A DNA stretch of 64,000 nt from Dugong dugon (Eukaryota; Chordata; Mammalia; Sirenia; Dugongidae): contig CM057471.1 of the NCBI GenBank assembly GCA_030035585.1, positions 95,047,819-95,111,818 of the forward strand. The letters run 5' to 3'. The notes under the pieces were generated by a model, which saw only the letters and a list, made by a program, of their open reading frames with translations, was not told the origin of the DNA and did not search any database. Positions 1 through 12,888 of the stretch are shown here, piece after piece. Each line of letters starts with the position of its first letter. Within the stretch, counting starts at the first letter, position 1. The translations under genes were made by a program, and so were the position numbers.

Positions 1-277
1 ATTGTACGAGCATTCTAGATTAGCCAGAATATACAGCTGACCAGAAGCAGCCCTTTCATTCTCCCACAACTGATAGTAAAGCACAATAATTCAAAATTAT
101 CAAAAGCTGAATTTCAAACAATATTTACAATAAAGCTTAAATACACATTTTGGTAACCTAAATATGACAAATTTCAGTTTTAGGCTTATATTCATGAAAG
201 TGACTATTGCAGAGAGAAAACTTGCGAAGTTTTATAGCTCAACAGCCATCACTTAGCTAGTATGTGCTATTTAAAAA
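1..277. other. KIF27 intron sequence, unassigned
   Basis: AT-rich sequence between the window edge and the first SINE. By position it lies in the KIF27 intron downstream of the start-codon exon. I see no exon, RNA gene or recognisable repeat in it. Confidence 0.5.
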
Positions 278-462
278 AATCCATTGCTGTCAAGTCGATT
301 CCAACTCATAGTGATCCTATAGGACAGAGAAGAACTGCCCCATAGGGTTGCCAAGGCTGTAATCTTCACCAAAGCAGGCTGCCACATCTTTCTCCTGCAG
401 AGTGGCTGGTGGGTTCCAACTGCAGCCCAGCATTTAACCACTGCGCCACCAGGGCACTCCAT
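278..462 (-). repeat. AfroSINE, minus orientation
   Basis: On the minus strand it begins with the typical head (GTGCCCTGGTGGCGCAGTGG), has the B-box-like region, the GGGGCAGTTCT-type middle, and ends in the AATCGACTTGAC tail followed by an A/T-rich end. The copy includes the longer internal version with the AAGATGTGGCAG block. It is a non-autonomous retrotransposon of afrotherian mammals. Confidence 0.9.
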
Positions 463-937
463 ATGTTAGTCACAGGGTGCACAAACATATAAGATTTTAG
501 AAAAATGTTATGCCTGGTATAAGTCTGTGTAAATCCAAGGTTCTGAAATGCAGGAAAGTAGGTATTAGTTTAAATAGGCATCATGTTGAAAAATAAGAGA
601 TTTTCATTCTGCCAAAGTGCCTAGCATGGTACCCTAGATACTGCAGCTGCTCAAAAAATATTTATTGGAAAAAAGAAACTCTTATTTTGCATGGTCAGTG
701 ATTAAACAGCAGATGACTGACCCAACACACTCTGGGAAATTGAAATTGCTCACTAATTTCACTAATATACCAAAAACTGCAACTTAAAACAACAAAGTAC
801 AATTTTTCACCTTTCAGATGGTTAAAAAAAAAAACTGAATTTATAATAGCCAGTCATGGTAAGGATATGAGCAAATGTGTTTCATATATTGCTGGTGAGA
901 ATATAAATTGATACAATCTTTTTGGAGGGTAATTTGT
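463..937. other. Intron sequence, unassigned
   Basis: AT-rich KIF27 intron sequence between two SINEs. Stretches near 780-920 look like a decayed LINE 3' region, but I cannot assign a family. No gene is seen. Confidence 0.4.
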
Positions 938-1103
938 CAGTAACCCTGGTGGCGCAGTGGTTAAGAGCTACCCAAAAGGTCGGCAATTTGAATCCACCAG
1001 CCACTCCTTGGAAACCCTATGGGGCAGTTTTACCCTGTCCTGTAGGGTCACTGAGTCGGAATCGACTCAATGCCAATGACTTTGGTTTTGTTTTTTTATC
1101 CAC
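938..1103 (+). repeat. AfroSINE, plus orientation
   Basis: Starts at TAACCCTGGTGGCGCAGTGG and ends in GAGTCGGAATCGACTCAATG plus a TTTGGTTTTG T-rich tail. The internal CTGCTAACC segment is shortened, so this copy has a small deletion in its head region. Confidence 0.9.
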
Positions 1104-2106
1104 ATTTTAAATGTGCATACCATTTGACTCGACGTATCCACTATAGAAATACTGACACATGGACGTAAAGATATACACTACAACTATTTTATAATAGTAA
1201 AGATCAGAAACCATTTATCTATGGTGGGCTTCCTCAAATTACACAGCCACTCTCCAAAGCCCCATCCCAGTCCCTGCATGTAAAGAGAGATGTTTCTAGA
1301 AGTCACCTATTCTACATGTGAGAAGTATGAAAACAGAAAAAAGATTGAGAGCCCTTACACAGACGAGAATACTAACTGTGGTTCCGACAATGACAGATAT
1401 GCACAACATTAAAAAGTTTGCCTTTGATAGGAAAATACCAATACAACAAACAATCTCAACGGAGGACTTGGCTGTAGATCCCAGTTTCCTCACAAGATGC
1501 CTAACAGAACAATTCCTTCACCTTTCTGAGCTGGAGTTCCTCATTTACAAATGAAGAGAGATGATTTCCAGGTTCCTTCCAGATCTAAAGGAAATTCTAT
1601 AATTCTACTGTTTCCAAACTAGAATTATAAGCAGAAGTTAGATCCTAAAATATTCAGTATTTAAAATAGAACTCAGGCTAGAAAATGGAAAAGAAAAATT
1701 TCATCTGCTGCCTCTAAGTCCTGATTGTAGAACTCTTAATATTTATAACTAGATTGTTAAAGAATGCAAAATTTGATTGTGTTAACTCATTTCTATTTTA
1801 AATTCTGTTCAAAACAAAAAAGGTCTGAGAATTGTCTAAAAAGAAAAAAATTTCATCTCCCCTTAAACTTTTCTCAAGCAAATATAATCGTTAGATCATT
1901 TAATGAAATGTCAATATTTGAAAACCGTATTTAAAAACAATTATTGATCATCTTTCGAAGATGATGGTTTTATGATCACATTTGATTGTCCTATTCATTC
2001 TTTCATGCACTCAATATTTTGAGTACATACTATGTGTCAGGTATTATCACATTTTAGCTTCTTTTCTAATGTCTCAAATAAAAGTCAAAGAGTATGAGAA
2101 TCTTAC
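1104..2106. other. KIF27 intron 2 sequence, unassigned
   Basis: Intron sequence immediately downstream (in gene direction) of the KIF27 start-codon exon. The donor GTAAGA sits at 2106-2101 on the minus strand. The rest is AT-rich with no convincing exon; short open frames here lack any recognisable domain. Confidence 0.5.
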
Positions 2107-2482
2107 CAACGTGTCCTCCTCCGATGGTGTATGTCTTCCCAGATCCAGTTTGTCCATAGGCAAAAACTGTTGCATTATAGCCCTCAATGAGTGACAACAC
2201 TAGCGGCTTTATGCACATATTATAAACTTCATCTTGAGTGGAACTTTTGCCAAAAACATAATCAAAAGTAAAGACTCTATCTCTCCCAATGATAATTTGC
2301 TGGGTGTTTGGAATAACTCTCACACACACTTGATGATTATGAAGAACTTCTTTGCAAAGCAGAGGTCTAATTCTTACAGCAACTTTTACTGGTATTTCTT
2401 CCATGGCAGCTTAGATTTTACTAACTACTTAACGTTCAGTATCTAGTGTGAGAAACATCCATTTCACATAACATCTGGACTC
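2107..2482 (-). CDS. KIF27: KIF27 start-codon exon (kinesin motor N-terminus)
   Basis: The first coding exon of KIF27, a kinesin-4-family motor related to fly Costal-2 and linked to motile cilia. The ATG is at 2404-2402; coding runs to 2107 (99 codons plus one base) and stops at a donor G|GTAAGA. The encoded start MEEIPVKVAVRIRPL is the typical kinesin first strand, and the P-loop GQTGSGKT that binds nucleotide lies near residues 87-94. The acceptor on the 5' side is probably TTCACAG|GAG at 2484-2483, giving a 78-base untranslated lead within the exon. The frame is intact, and the motif order matches the motor-domain N-terminus of the KIF27/KIF7 branch. KIF27 is preferred to KIF7 because QNG1, its known neighbour, lies upstream on the same strand. 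The rest of the motor, the coiled coil and the tail are outside the window. Confidence 0.93.
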
Positions 2483-3089
2483 CTGTGAATCAAAATAAAA
2501 ACAAATTTTAATTAATGATCCTCTATCCTAGTAAACTAACCATCTCCTAAAGCACAGTCAATTAGAGCAGGTTTTGTTCCAATATAAAATAGTTACAAAG
2601 AGTACATCTATCTCATAAAAGTATGTCATTAATTTATAAATGAAATGATATGATGTCTTGGATTTGCTTCAAAATAATCTAGGAAGTAGGGGCCATGAGC
2701 TAGTAAATGTTGAAGTTAGGCGATAAGTACCTGGGATTCCACTGTGCCATTCTTTCTATAGTTCATAATATGATTTCCAGTTCATTAATCTAGATATTGA
2801 CTAACTGGGGAATTAGAAAATCAAGGCAAGGAAGTAACTGGGGAATTGTACACATGTTAAAAAGCAAACTATACTGTAATTGATTTTACTTTAGCTATGT
2901 ACTGAAAAATAACATCTCCTCTCTGCCACAAATATTAGAAATAAATCCACAGAAACAGTTTCAAACATTTCTACATTAACATGAACTTAAAACTGAATTT
3001 TTTACTCAAACTAACAAAAATTGTTTTTTCCACTCCAAAATGTTATACTTATTCTGAATATCTTAGTGTAGTTAATACATTAAAAAGTG
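2483..3089. other. KIF27 intron 1, unassigned part
   Basis: AT-rich intron sequence between the KIF27 exon acceptor and the first L1 segment. No exon or clear repeat is visible. Confidence 0.45.
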
Positions 3090-3631
3090 AACTGATGAAC
3101 TACACTTACAATGAACAACCTGAAAAATAAATTAAGAAAACAATTCCATTTACAATACCATCAAAAAGAATAAAACACTTGGGAATAAATTTAACAAAAG
3201 AAATGTAAAATTTATACTCTGAAAGCTACAAAATACTGTTGTAAGGAATTAAAGATCTAAATAAATAGAAAAACATCCCATGTTCACGGACTGGAAGTTT
3301 TAATATTGTTAAGATGGTAATACTTCCCAAATTCATCTATAGATTCAATGCAACCCCTATAAAAATCCTACCTGACTTCTTTGCAGAAATTGGTAAGGTG
3401 ATCCTAAAATTCATATGGAAACTCAAGGGACACAGAATAGCCAAAATAATATTGAAAAAGAAGAACAAAGTTTTATAATTCACACATCTCTGACTTCAAA
3501 ACTCACTATAAAGCAGAAGTATTCAAGAGAGAGTGGTGCTGCATAAAGGCTAGCATAACGACAGACACACAGATCAACGGGATAGAACGGAGCATCCAGA
3601 AACAAACCCTCACATTTATGGGCAATTTATT
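3090..3631 (+). mobile_element. L1 fragment (ORF2 3' part), first segment of a split copy
   Basis: Plus-strand L1 ORF2 sequence: the run of AATTCCATTTACAATACCAT, CATCCCATGTTCACGGACTGG and ATTCAATGCAACCCCTATAA is characteristic of the C-terminal ORF2 region. Many stops make it a dead copy. It stops at GGGCAATTTATT and resumes at 8094, after the inverted L1 that landed in it. Confidence 0.85.
3620..3631. repeat. Target-site duplication, left copy (12 bp)
   Basis: GGGCAATTTATT here is repeated exactly at 8094-8105. The two copies bracket the minus-strand L1 at 3632-8093, and together they reconstitute the interrupted L1. Confidence 0.9.
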
Positions 3632-5679
3632 TTCTTTTCTTTTTCAATTTTTTTAATTGTACTTTAGATGAAGGTTTATAGAACAAATAGTTTCTCATTA
3701 AACAGTCAGTACACATATTGTTTTATGACATTGGTTAACAACCCCATGACATGTCAACACTCCCTTCTCGACCTTGGAGGACCCTTTTTTTGGGAAAATA
3801 CACTTAGCCAAAGTTACACCATTCCAAAAGTTTCTACAGGTACAGTTCAGTGACATCGATTACATTCTTCCAGTTGTGCTGCTATTGTCACTATCCTTTT
3901 CCAAATTATCCCATCACCATTATCTTCAACTCACTGTCCCCTAGGCTTCCCATCAAACCTTTGGAGTTGCTGTTGTCAATTTGATCTCACATAGGTAATT
4001 TTTTCTTTTTTTTTTTGTACCCTAGATGAAGGTTTGCAGAACAAATAGTTTCTCGTTAAACAGTTAGTACACATACTGCCCTGTGACAATGGTTTACAAC
4101 CCACGACATGTCAACACTGTCCCTTCTTAACCTTGGGTTCCCTATCACCAGCTTTCTTGTCCCCTCCTGCCTACTAGTCCTTGTCCCTGGACTGCTGTGC
4201 CTCATTAGTTCCATTTTGTTTTATGAGGCTGTCCAATCCCCGGCTGAAGGGTGAACTTCGGGAATGACTTCACCACTGAGCTAAAAGGTGTCTGGGGGTC
4301 ATACTCTTGGGGTTTCTCCAGTCTGTCAGGCCAGTAAATCTGGTCTTTTTTTTGTGAGTTAGAATTTTGTTCTACATCCTTTTCCACCTCTGTCCAGAAC
4401 CCTCTGTTGTGATCCCGGTCAGAGCAATCTGTGGTGGTAGCCGGGCACCATCTGGCTGTACTGGACTCAGTCTAGTGAAGGCCGTGGTAGCTGTGGTCCA
4501 TTAGTCCTTTGGACTAACCTTTTCCTTGTGTCTTTGGTTTTCTTCATTCTCCCTTGCCTCTAAAGAGGTGAGACCAGTGGAGTATCTTAGATGGCTGCTC
4601 ACAGGCTTTTAAGACCCCAGAATGTAGAACACTGTCTTTATAAACTTTGTTATGCCATTTGAGTGAGTTGTTCCCCGAGACCATGGTCCCCACAGCCTTC
4701 CGTCCAGCAATTCAGTCCCTCAGGAAGTCTAGAAGTGTCTACGCAGCTTCCATGACCTTTCTTTGTACAAGCTGTGCTGGCTTCCCCAGTATTGTGTACT
4801 GTCTTACCCTTCACCAAAGCTACCACTTATCTACTGTCTATTTAGTTCTCCCCCACCCCCCATCCCTTGTAACCAACAAAGATTGTTTCTTTTTATGTGT
4901 AAACTTTTACGTGAGTTTTTACAGTAGAGGTCTCATACAATTTTTGTCCTTTTGTGGTTGACTTATTTCACTCAGCATAATGTCCTCCAGTTTTATCCAT
5001 GTTATGAGATGCTTCACAGATTCATCACTGCTCTTTATCGTTGCATAATACTCCATTGTGTGTTTATCCATTCTTCTGTTGATGGGCATCTAGGTTGTTT
5101 CCATCTTTTGCTATTGTGAACAGTGCTGCAGTGAATACGGGTGTGCATATATGTCTATTCGTGTGATGGCTCTTATCTCTCTAGGATATATTCCTAGGAG
5201 TCGGACTGCATTTTGTAGTGCTTTTTTTTTTTCTTTTTTGTAGTGCTGATGTTTTCTTTGTTCCTCTTACTCTCCTGTGCTAAATTCCTTTTGTTTGTGG
5301 ATTTTTTTTTTCATTTCTTTTGGTTTTTGTAGGTTTCATTTTTACAGATTTTATGTTTTTCTTCTTTATGTTAACTTTCTTTGTGGTTACCTTGAAATTT
5401 ACCCTTATCTTCCTAGATTTGAACCAGTCTATTATTACTTGGCATCGCCTTGCCTTCCTCTCCATTAGAAGGTTCTATACCTACACCATTTATTCCCTCT
5501 TTTATTGTTCTGATGCTGTTGTCATTTACAGATTAACCTCTCTGGTTCACTGTTGTAATTCTTTTGGTTTTGCATAGTCCTTAAGAGTTCATTTCCTAGG
5601 TTGGTATCTGGCTAGTACAATCCTGTGTCCTATATTCAGCCTGTGGTCTGATGTTGATTGTTCTCAGATCAAAGGACTC

Positions 5680-6690
5680 CCTTTAATAAGTCTTGTAAGT
5701 TTGGTTTGGTTTTTACATAGTCCCTTTATTTCTGTTTATCTGGAAATGACCTAATTTCACCATCATATCTGAACGAGAGTTTTGCAGAATATATTATTCT
5801 TGGCTGGCAATTTTTTCTTTCAAGGGTTTATATATGTCATCCCATTGCCTTATTGCCAGCATGGTTTCTGTCGAATAATCCAAGCTTAGTCTTATTGTTT
5901 CTCCTCTGTATGTGACTTTTTGTTTTTCTCGAGCTACTCACAGGATTTTTTGTCTTTGGTTTTAGTGAGCGTGCTTATGATATGCCTTGGTGATTTACTT
6001 TTGTGGTCTATCCTATATGGGGTTCATTGAGCTTCTTGGATGGTCAGATTTTCATCTTTCATGATATTGGGTAAGTTTTCTGTCAGCAATTCTTCAATGA
6101 TCCTCTCTGTGTTTTCTGTTTCCTCCTCCTGTTCTGGAACTTCGATCACTCGCAGAGTTTTGCTTTTGATTGTATATCACAGTTCTCAGGGTCTCTTCAT
6201 TTTTCTTTGTTCTTTTTTCTGATTTTTCCTCAAACAGAGTTGTAACCAAGTGTTTGTCTTCAACTTCGCTGATCCTGTCTTCCATCGTTTCAAACCTGCT
6301 CCTCAGCCCTTCTATGACACTGTCCATTACTGAAATCTTGTTGCTTATCTTTTGTATTTCTTATTGTTGTTTTTGTATGATTTCTATTGTGAATTTATTT
6401 TAGCATTTTGTTCCCGTATTACTTTCTTGAATTCTTCCATTTTTTGTCCGTATTTTCCATGAATTTGTCTGCCTTTTCCATGAATTTGTCTATTTTTTCC
6501 TCATTCTTGTCTGCTTTTTGCTTTGACTCGGATAATTCTGAATATTAGAGATTTGAATTCCCTATTAGTTAGGTATAGTGTCTTTTCTTCTACTGGAAAG
6601 TCATCTGGTGTTTTATTTTGGATGCCTACTGGAACCATCCTGTCTTGTTTTTGTAAATGTTTCAATATTGTCTGCTGTCTTCGGGGCATT
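5680..6690 (-). pseudogene. Decayed L1 ORF1 inside the minus-strand L1
   Basis: Broken reading frames recover L1 ORF1 landmarks in order. An N-terminal piece starts MPRRQQTILKHLQKQDRM near 6689. A coiled-coil stretch near 6327-6094 includes RFETMEDRISEVEDK and ends in the GNRKHREDH region. Remnants of the C-terminal region follow, with SPRHII near 6020-5950 and an IYKPLKEK-like decayed segment. Frameshifts and stops between the pieces abolish function. ORF1 is the RNA-binding trimeric protein of L1. Confidence 0.7.
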
Positions 6691-6699
6691 CCATGGTTA

Positions 6700-8093
6700 T
6701 TTTCCTCGTTTATTGATTGTAGATTTGTTTCATCCTGCTTTTTTGTTTTATTTGGTTATGTCTGAGCAGGCGGGCTGTGCGTTCTTTGTTGTTTGCTCGT
6801 CTGTGGGCACGATACCTTTCACCTCCTTCTCCAGTGGGCAGGATCAGTCACTGAGGTGTGGTACAGCAGGGCAGGTCCAGCTGAAGGGGAGTTGCTGGGA
6901 TGGCTTGTTTGTGGCATGTACCAGGGCTGACAGTGCAGACCGGGAATCAGTGCAGGGCAAGTTCCAGTAGGCCATTCTTGTGCTGCTTGGCAGTGTGATG
7001 TTCAGCGCACGGTGCAGGTAGGCTGGAAGGAGGGGGTAGATTGTGATGTGTGGAGCTAAGAATGGTATGGGAAAGAGGAGAGAGAGGAACAGGAGCCAAA
7101 AACAAACAAAAAAGGGTGCTAAGGGAGCTTGCTATTGGAGTGGAGAGATGAGAGACTGAGAAATGCGAAAAACAAAAAACGAAAAAAAGGAAAAGGGTAA
7201 AAGAAAAAATTAATAAACTGAGGAACTGGAAATAAAGAAAGACAAAAAGAGAATAAGAGAGAGAAGAAAACAAAACAAACAAACAAAAAAACACATCACT
7301 GCGCACCTGCGCAGAGTAAGGGAGTAGCTTCCAAGCTGTGCGGTACTGCCCAGCTAGAAGGGGTTCCCAAGCCAAGAAAAGAAAAAGAAACAAACAAATC
7401 AAAACAGAACAAGTCAGAGCAAACAAACAAACAAAAAAGCCCTGGGGGTCCCACCAGTGTGGCAACACAAGCCAGGAAGCAGTTTCACAGTCAAGCAGTG
7501 TTTCGCAGCCTTTCAGGAAGAAGCAAAGATGGCAAATAGAGCCAGGTATTTGAGAGAAAGGAGGTGGAGGTGGTGAGAGGTAAGGAAGAAATCTAAAGAA
7601 GCGGAAAAAAGCAACACCAGCAGCCAACAAAAGGCACTCAGGAAGCTGGCCAGTGCGGGTGAGTGGAATCCAAGCGACACCAGTGTGAAGTTGGTGCTTC
7701 CGGGCCAAGAGACCGTGGCTGCAGGAAGCAGAGAAGGCTAAGTGGGTGTGAAGAAGGGTGGGGGTTGAGAAAGTGTATATTGCTGGTTACCAGTTGTTCT
7801 GTCTCCTGCTGGAAGCTCCATGAAGCTGCTTTCTCATACCCCCGTTCACTGATCTCTGATAGGAGTCCAAGATGGCGGATCCATGCTGTAGTAGCTGATA
7901 GCGGACCTCTGCTTGCTCTTTATTCTCGGTCAGTTTCTTATTCCATTCAGTGCTTGGATGGGTTCTTTATCTCTTCATTTGATGCTTAGGGTTTCAGGAT
8001 TGACATGTGACTCTGTTTGACTTAGTTTTTCTGATCTTTGCTGCAGAGGGATGGTGTGGTGCTTCTGACTATAGCGCCATGTTGCCCGGAACT
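6700..8093 (-). promoter_or_regulatory. L1 5' untranslated/promoter region
   Basis: The stretch upstream of ORF1 in the minus-strand L1. It contains A-rich, C-poor plus-strand runs (7080-7440) that read as long T/C runs in L1 sense, plus YY1-type motifs: the terminal AACATGGCGC and an internal one visible as CAAGATGGCGGAT on the plus strand (7869-7881). A YY1 site at the very 5' end is usual for full-length L1 promoters, so this copy was probably born full-length at its 5' end. Confidence 0.6.
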
Positions 8094-8608
8094 GGGCAAT
8101 TTATTTCGACAAGAGTGCCAGGACAGGAAAATCCAGCGGAGGAAAAATAGTCAAATGGCACTGGAACAATTGGATATCCACATGCAAAATAATCAAGTTG
8201 CACTCCTACATCATACCATATACAAAAATGAACCCAATATGGATTATATACCTAAATATAAGAACTAAAAGTATAAAACTTTTAAAAGAAAACACAGGGT
8301 AAATCTTCATGACCCTGGATTAGGTGACGGTTTCTTACACATGATACCAAAAGCATAAGCAAGAAAAGAAAAAATAAATTGGACTTCATCCAAATTTAAA
8401 ACTGTTATGCTTCAAAGGACACCAGGAAAGTGAAAAGACAATTCACTGAGTGGGAAAAAATATCTGCAAATCAAATATCTGATAGGGGACTTGTATCTGG
8501 AACATATGAAGAACTACTGCAATTCATTAATAAAAGGCAACCCAATTTAAAAAATGGTCAAAGGATATAAACAGGCATTTCTCCAAAGAAGATATACGAA
8601 TGGCCAAT
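8094..8608 (+). mobile_element. L1 fragment, second segment of the split copy
   Basis: Continues the plus-strand L1 interrupted at 3631: GGGCAATTTATTTCGACAAG, AAATTGGACTTCATCCAAAT and CTCCAAAGAAGATATACGAA are ordered ORF2 landmarks. It is interrupted again at TGGCCAAT (8601-8608) by an RTE. Confidence 0.85.
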
Positions 8609-8979
8609 GTTGTTGTTATTTAGGTGCCGTTGAATCAGCTCCGACTCATAGTGACCCTATGTACAACAGAATGAAACACTGCCCGGTCCTCTGTTATCCT
8701 CACAATCGTTGTTATGCTTGAGTCCATCGTTGCAGCCACTGTGTCAATCCATCTCTTTGAGGGTCTTCCTCTTTTTCGCTGACCCTCTACAAGATGTCCT
8801 TCTCCAGGGACTGATCCCTCCTGACATGTCCAAAGAATGTAAGATGTAGTCTCACCATCCTCGCTTCTAAGGAGCATTCTGGTTGTAGTTCTCCCAAGAC
8901 AGATTAGTTCGTTCTTTTGGCAGTCCATGGTTTATTCAATATTCTTCACCAACACCACAATTCAAAGGTGTCAATTCTT
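8609..8979 (-). mobile_element. RTE LINE, 3' end segment
   Basis: Minus-strand RTE 3' terminus. It begins on the plus strand with GTTGTTGTTATTTAGGTGCC (the reverse of the AACAACAAC 3' tail) and continues through the conserved GACCCTATGTACAACAGAA block. The copy is cut at AAAGGTGTCAATTCTT by a 3.9-kb retrocopy insert and resumes after 12888. Confidence 0.9.
8964..8979. repeat. Target-site duplication of the retrocopy insert, left
   Basis: AAAGGTGTCAATTCTT here matches AAAGGCGTCAATTCTT at 12873-12888 with one difference. It lies next to a poly(T) run (poly(A) on the minus strand), as expected for L1-mediated insertion in minus orientation. Confidence 0.9.
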
Positions 8980-9755
8980 TTTTTTTTTTTTTTTTTACTG
9001 AGAAAATAATTTATTCACATGTAAATCAGAAATTTTATTTTTAAAAACATTTAAGAATGGCTGTTAATGACCTCTTGAATTTGTCCATTTGGGATTCAAA
9101 TTGAAATGAAAAAAAAAAAAAATCAAGGAATTCCCTCAACAGGATAGATAATTTCTTTGGTGCAGGACTTAAACCATTAACTCTCCCTACTCCAGGATGG
9201 ACCCAAGGCAACTTGTGTTACAAAGAAGCAAGATTCCTAACTGTGGTGTGGTTCCCTTTTTCTTTCTTTAAAGCTTTTCCATCTTCAGGATTTTTGTGTG
9301 TTTTGTTTTGTTGGGTTGTAAGATTTTGGCAAGAATTGAGGAGTAGGAGGTAGCAGTGAAACAGTAGAGAAAAATGTAGGTTTCAGTTTATCAAAGAAGC
9401 CCATTGTCTCTACATCAAGCCAGTGCAATGCTCCTTTAAATAAACTGCTTGAAAATCAAAACAAATAACTTAAACTAGAACCCAAGCAAAATAAAAAATA
9501 TATGTGCATATGTAAATATTGCCCCCTAACTTCTTTATCTCAAATTGCTTAACTTTAAATAATATCTGGGATTTAACAGCTTAGAGAGGGGAACTGAATG
9601 TTATGCTGTTCAGGCATGAATGGACTGGGTCTTCCACTGCCATCCCCTCGTGCTTTTGTTACAAAATCAATTAACTTTGACTTTAAACTCACCTGGTTGT
9701 TACAGTTTGTTAGTGCCAATGGGGTAGGGGAAAAGGACAGGTTATTTGATGAGAA
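8980..9755 (-). pseudogene. Retrocopy 3' untranslated region with poly(A) tail
   Basis: A T-run at 8978-8996 is a poly(A) tail on the minus strand. The tail is preceded in transcript direction by AATAAA in the context TGAATAAATTATTTTCTCAG, about 15 bases upstream, so this is the 3' end of a reverse-transcribed mRNA. No protein-coding match is visible. By position it should be the distal 3' untranslated region of the GGTA1 or SDC2 transcript described next; I cannot tell which from memory. Confidence 0.6.
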
Positions 9756-9970
9756 GGAGCCCTGGTGGCGCACTGTTTAATGCAATCAGCTGCAAACCAA
9801 AAGGTCAGTTGTTCGAATCCACCAGCTGTTCTGCAGGAGAAAGATGTGGCAGTCTGCTTTGATAAAGATCTACAGCCTTGGAAACCCCAGGAGGGCAGTT
9901 CTCCTCTGTCCTATAGGGTTGCTATAAGTCAGAATGGACTCAAGGGCAGTCTTTTTTTTTTTTTTTTTTC
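9756..9970 (+). repeat. AfroSINE, plus orientation, inside the retrocopy
   Basis: Head GAGCCCTGGTGGCGCACTGT, internal AAGATGTGGCAGTCTGCTT block, GTCAGAATGGACTCAAGG tail and a T-run of about 20 bases. It is the innermost and therefore youngest layer of the 3-16 kb nest. Confidence 0.9.
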
Positions 9971-10851
9971 TGATGGGAGGGCTTTTCCTCCAGCCCCGCT
10001 ACTTGATGTCGGCCCCCAAGGTGGGGCATGATGGGCTGAGGGACCTTGAAGGTTAGAGCAGTTGGCGGGCCTTGCTGGTAACTGATTGTTCTCTGATGAA
10101 GCCCAGGTCTGGGAACCATAACTTGCAGGTCTCTTCAATCCACTGCAGGCCGTTGCCTTCTCTGACACTATCTACTTCTCGCCAAGGATTTGAAGACACA
10201 AGTGCAGAATCTGGCAGACTGCATGTGACTTGGGCAAAAGAAGAAGCAATTTCCATTCAAGTCCCTGCTACGTGGGTAGTCATTGGGTCGAGGAGGCTGG
10301 AGATATCCACACTGCCTCCCATTCATCGCAGGGATCCACAATGTGTTTAAGCGCCAACCCTATGCACTGTGCCCCTCTTAGGTGGCACTGCCCGCAGTGA
10401 TCAGCCCCCTCTCTTTCCACTCACTCTTTGCTATTTCATGGAATGCTCACTGACTTTGAAACTTTGTTTTCACTTCATGCTGAGAACCCACTGGCTCATA
10501 CAGATTCCATGTGACTGTTAACTTTCACCATGATATCTAATGGGAATCTCTACCAATCTTTTGCACCAAAGCTAAACAATATCTTAATGAGAGAAGGACA
10601 TAAGACTACAAAAGGCCTAACACAATCTGCTATGGAAATCTTTTGAGGATTGTCAAGTTAGATCGTCCTTAGTTCTTATTAAGAGTTCTCCTACTGCAAA
10701 GCAATTTTATGTTGCTTTAGACTTGTCAAGGAAAGGAGGTCATTAAACTAAAGGGGATACCCCCTGCCCCAGCTGGATTTTGTTGACAACCACGTTCCTT
10801 AGCACCCTTTCCTCCTGTGCATTGTCTGGCACATGCAGAGTGTTTCTGGCT
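9971..10851 (-). pseudogene. Retrocopy body, transcript of origin not identified
   Basis: Non-repeat sequence between the SINE and the internal A-run. It is inside the target duplications of the retrocopy insert, so it was probably part of a transcript. There is no long frame with a recognisable domain; a 3' untranslated region is most likely. Confidence 0.4.
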
Positions 10852-10869
10852 TTTTTTTTTTTTTTTTTA
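10852..10869 (-). other. Internal A-tract after the GGTA1-like 3' sequence
   Basis: A run of 18 T on the plus strand (A on the minus strand) about 250 bases past the GGTA1 stop codon. It is either an internal A-rich stretch of the mRNA or the poly(A) tail of a separate GGTA1 retrocopy. There is no AATAAA within about 30 bases upstream, which favours the first reading. Confidence 0.5.
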
Positions 10870-11119
10870 CTTGTGACAAATTCTTTTTGATTCAGCTGAC
10901 AGTATTTCCCCAGGATAAGAAATCATTGGGCATTTACATCTGATTACCATAGATTCTTTCTCCCATATTACAAGGTTCAAAGTTACAAGGAAAGATAATA
11001 TACCTTTGCTGTGTTGGTGTTTGTTAGTATTTTTAACATTAAAGTTAAGTGTTATGTTTCTGAGAAAGTAGCCAAAATAGTACTCTGTCAAATTTAGAAC
11101 CTACTGGCACAGTTAGAAG

Positions 11120-12872
<1,753 letters not shown>

Positions 12873-12888
12873 AAAGGCGTCAATTCTT
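12873..12888. repeat. Target-site duplication of the retrocopy insert, right
   Basis: AAAGGCGTCAATTCTT, partner of 8964-8979. RTE sequence resumes directly behind it. Confidence 0.9.

Larger units (their letters stand above)
3632..8093 (-). mobile_element. Minus-strand L1 with intact 5' end and internal ORF2 deletion
   Basis: A 4.46-kb L1 inserted into an older plus-strand L1 and bracketed by a perfect 12-bp target duplication. In L1 direction it has a 5' end containing AACATGGCGC (8080-8071, YY1-type), a 5' untranslated region down to about 6.7 kb, a decayed ORF1 at about 6690-5680, only the C-terminal tail of ORF2 at about 5215-4960, and a 3' untranslated region to an A-rich end at 3632-3660. 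Most of ORF2, including endonuclease and reverse transcriptase, is missing, so it is an internally deleted copy and not a simple 5' truncation. The 3' region contains two tandem related blocks (3650-4000 and 4010-4150). Confidence 0.85.

Noticed and set aside
4647..4961. Open frame of 104 codons on the plus strand
   Set aside because: Antisense of the L1 ORF2 end and 3' region.
6947..7708. Open frame of 253 codons on the minus strand
   Set aside because: A low-complexity Phe/Leu/Ser-rich product from the pyrimidine-rich L1 5' untranslated region; no domain.
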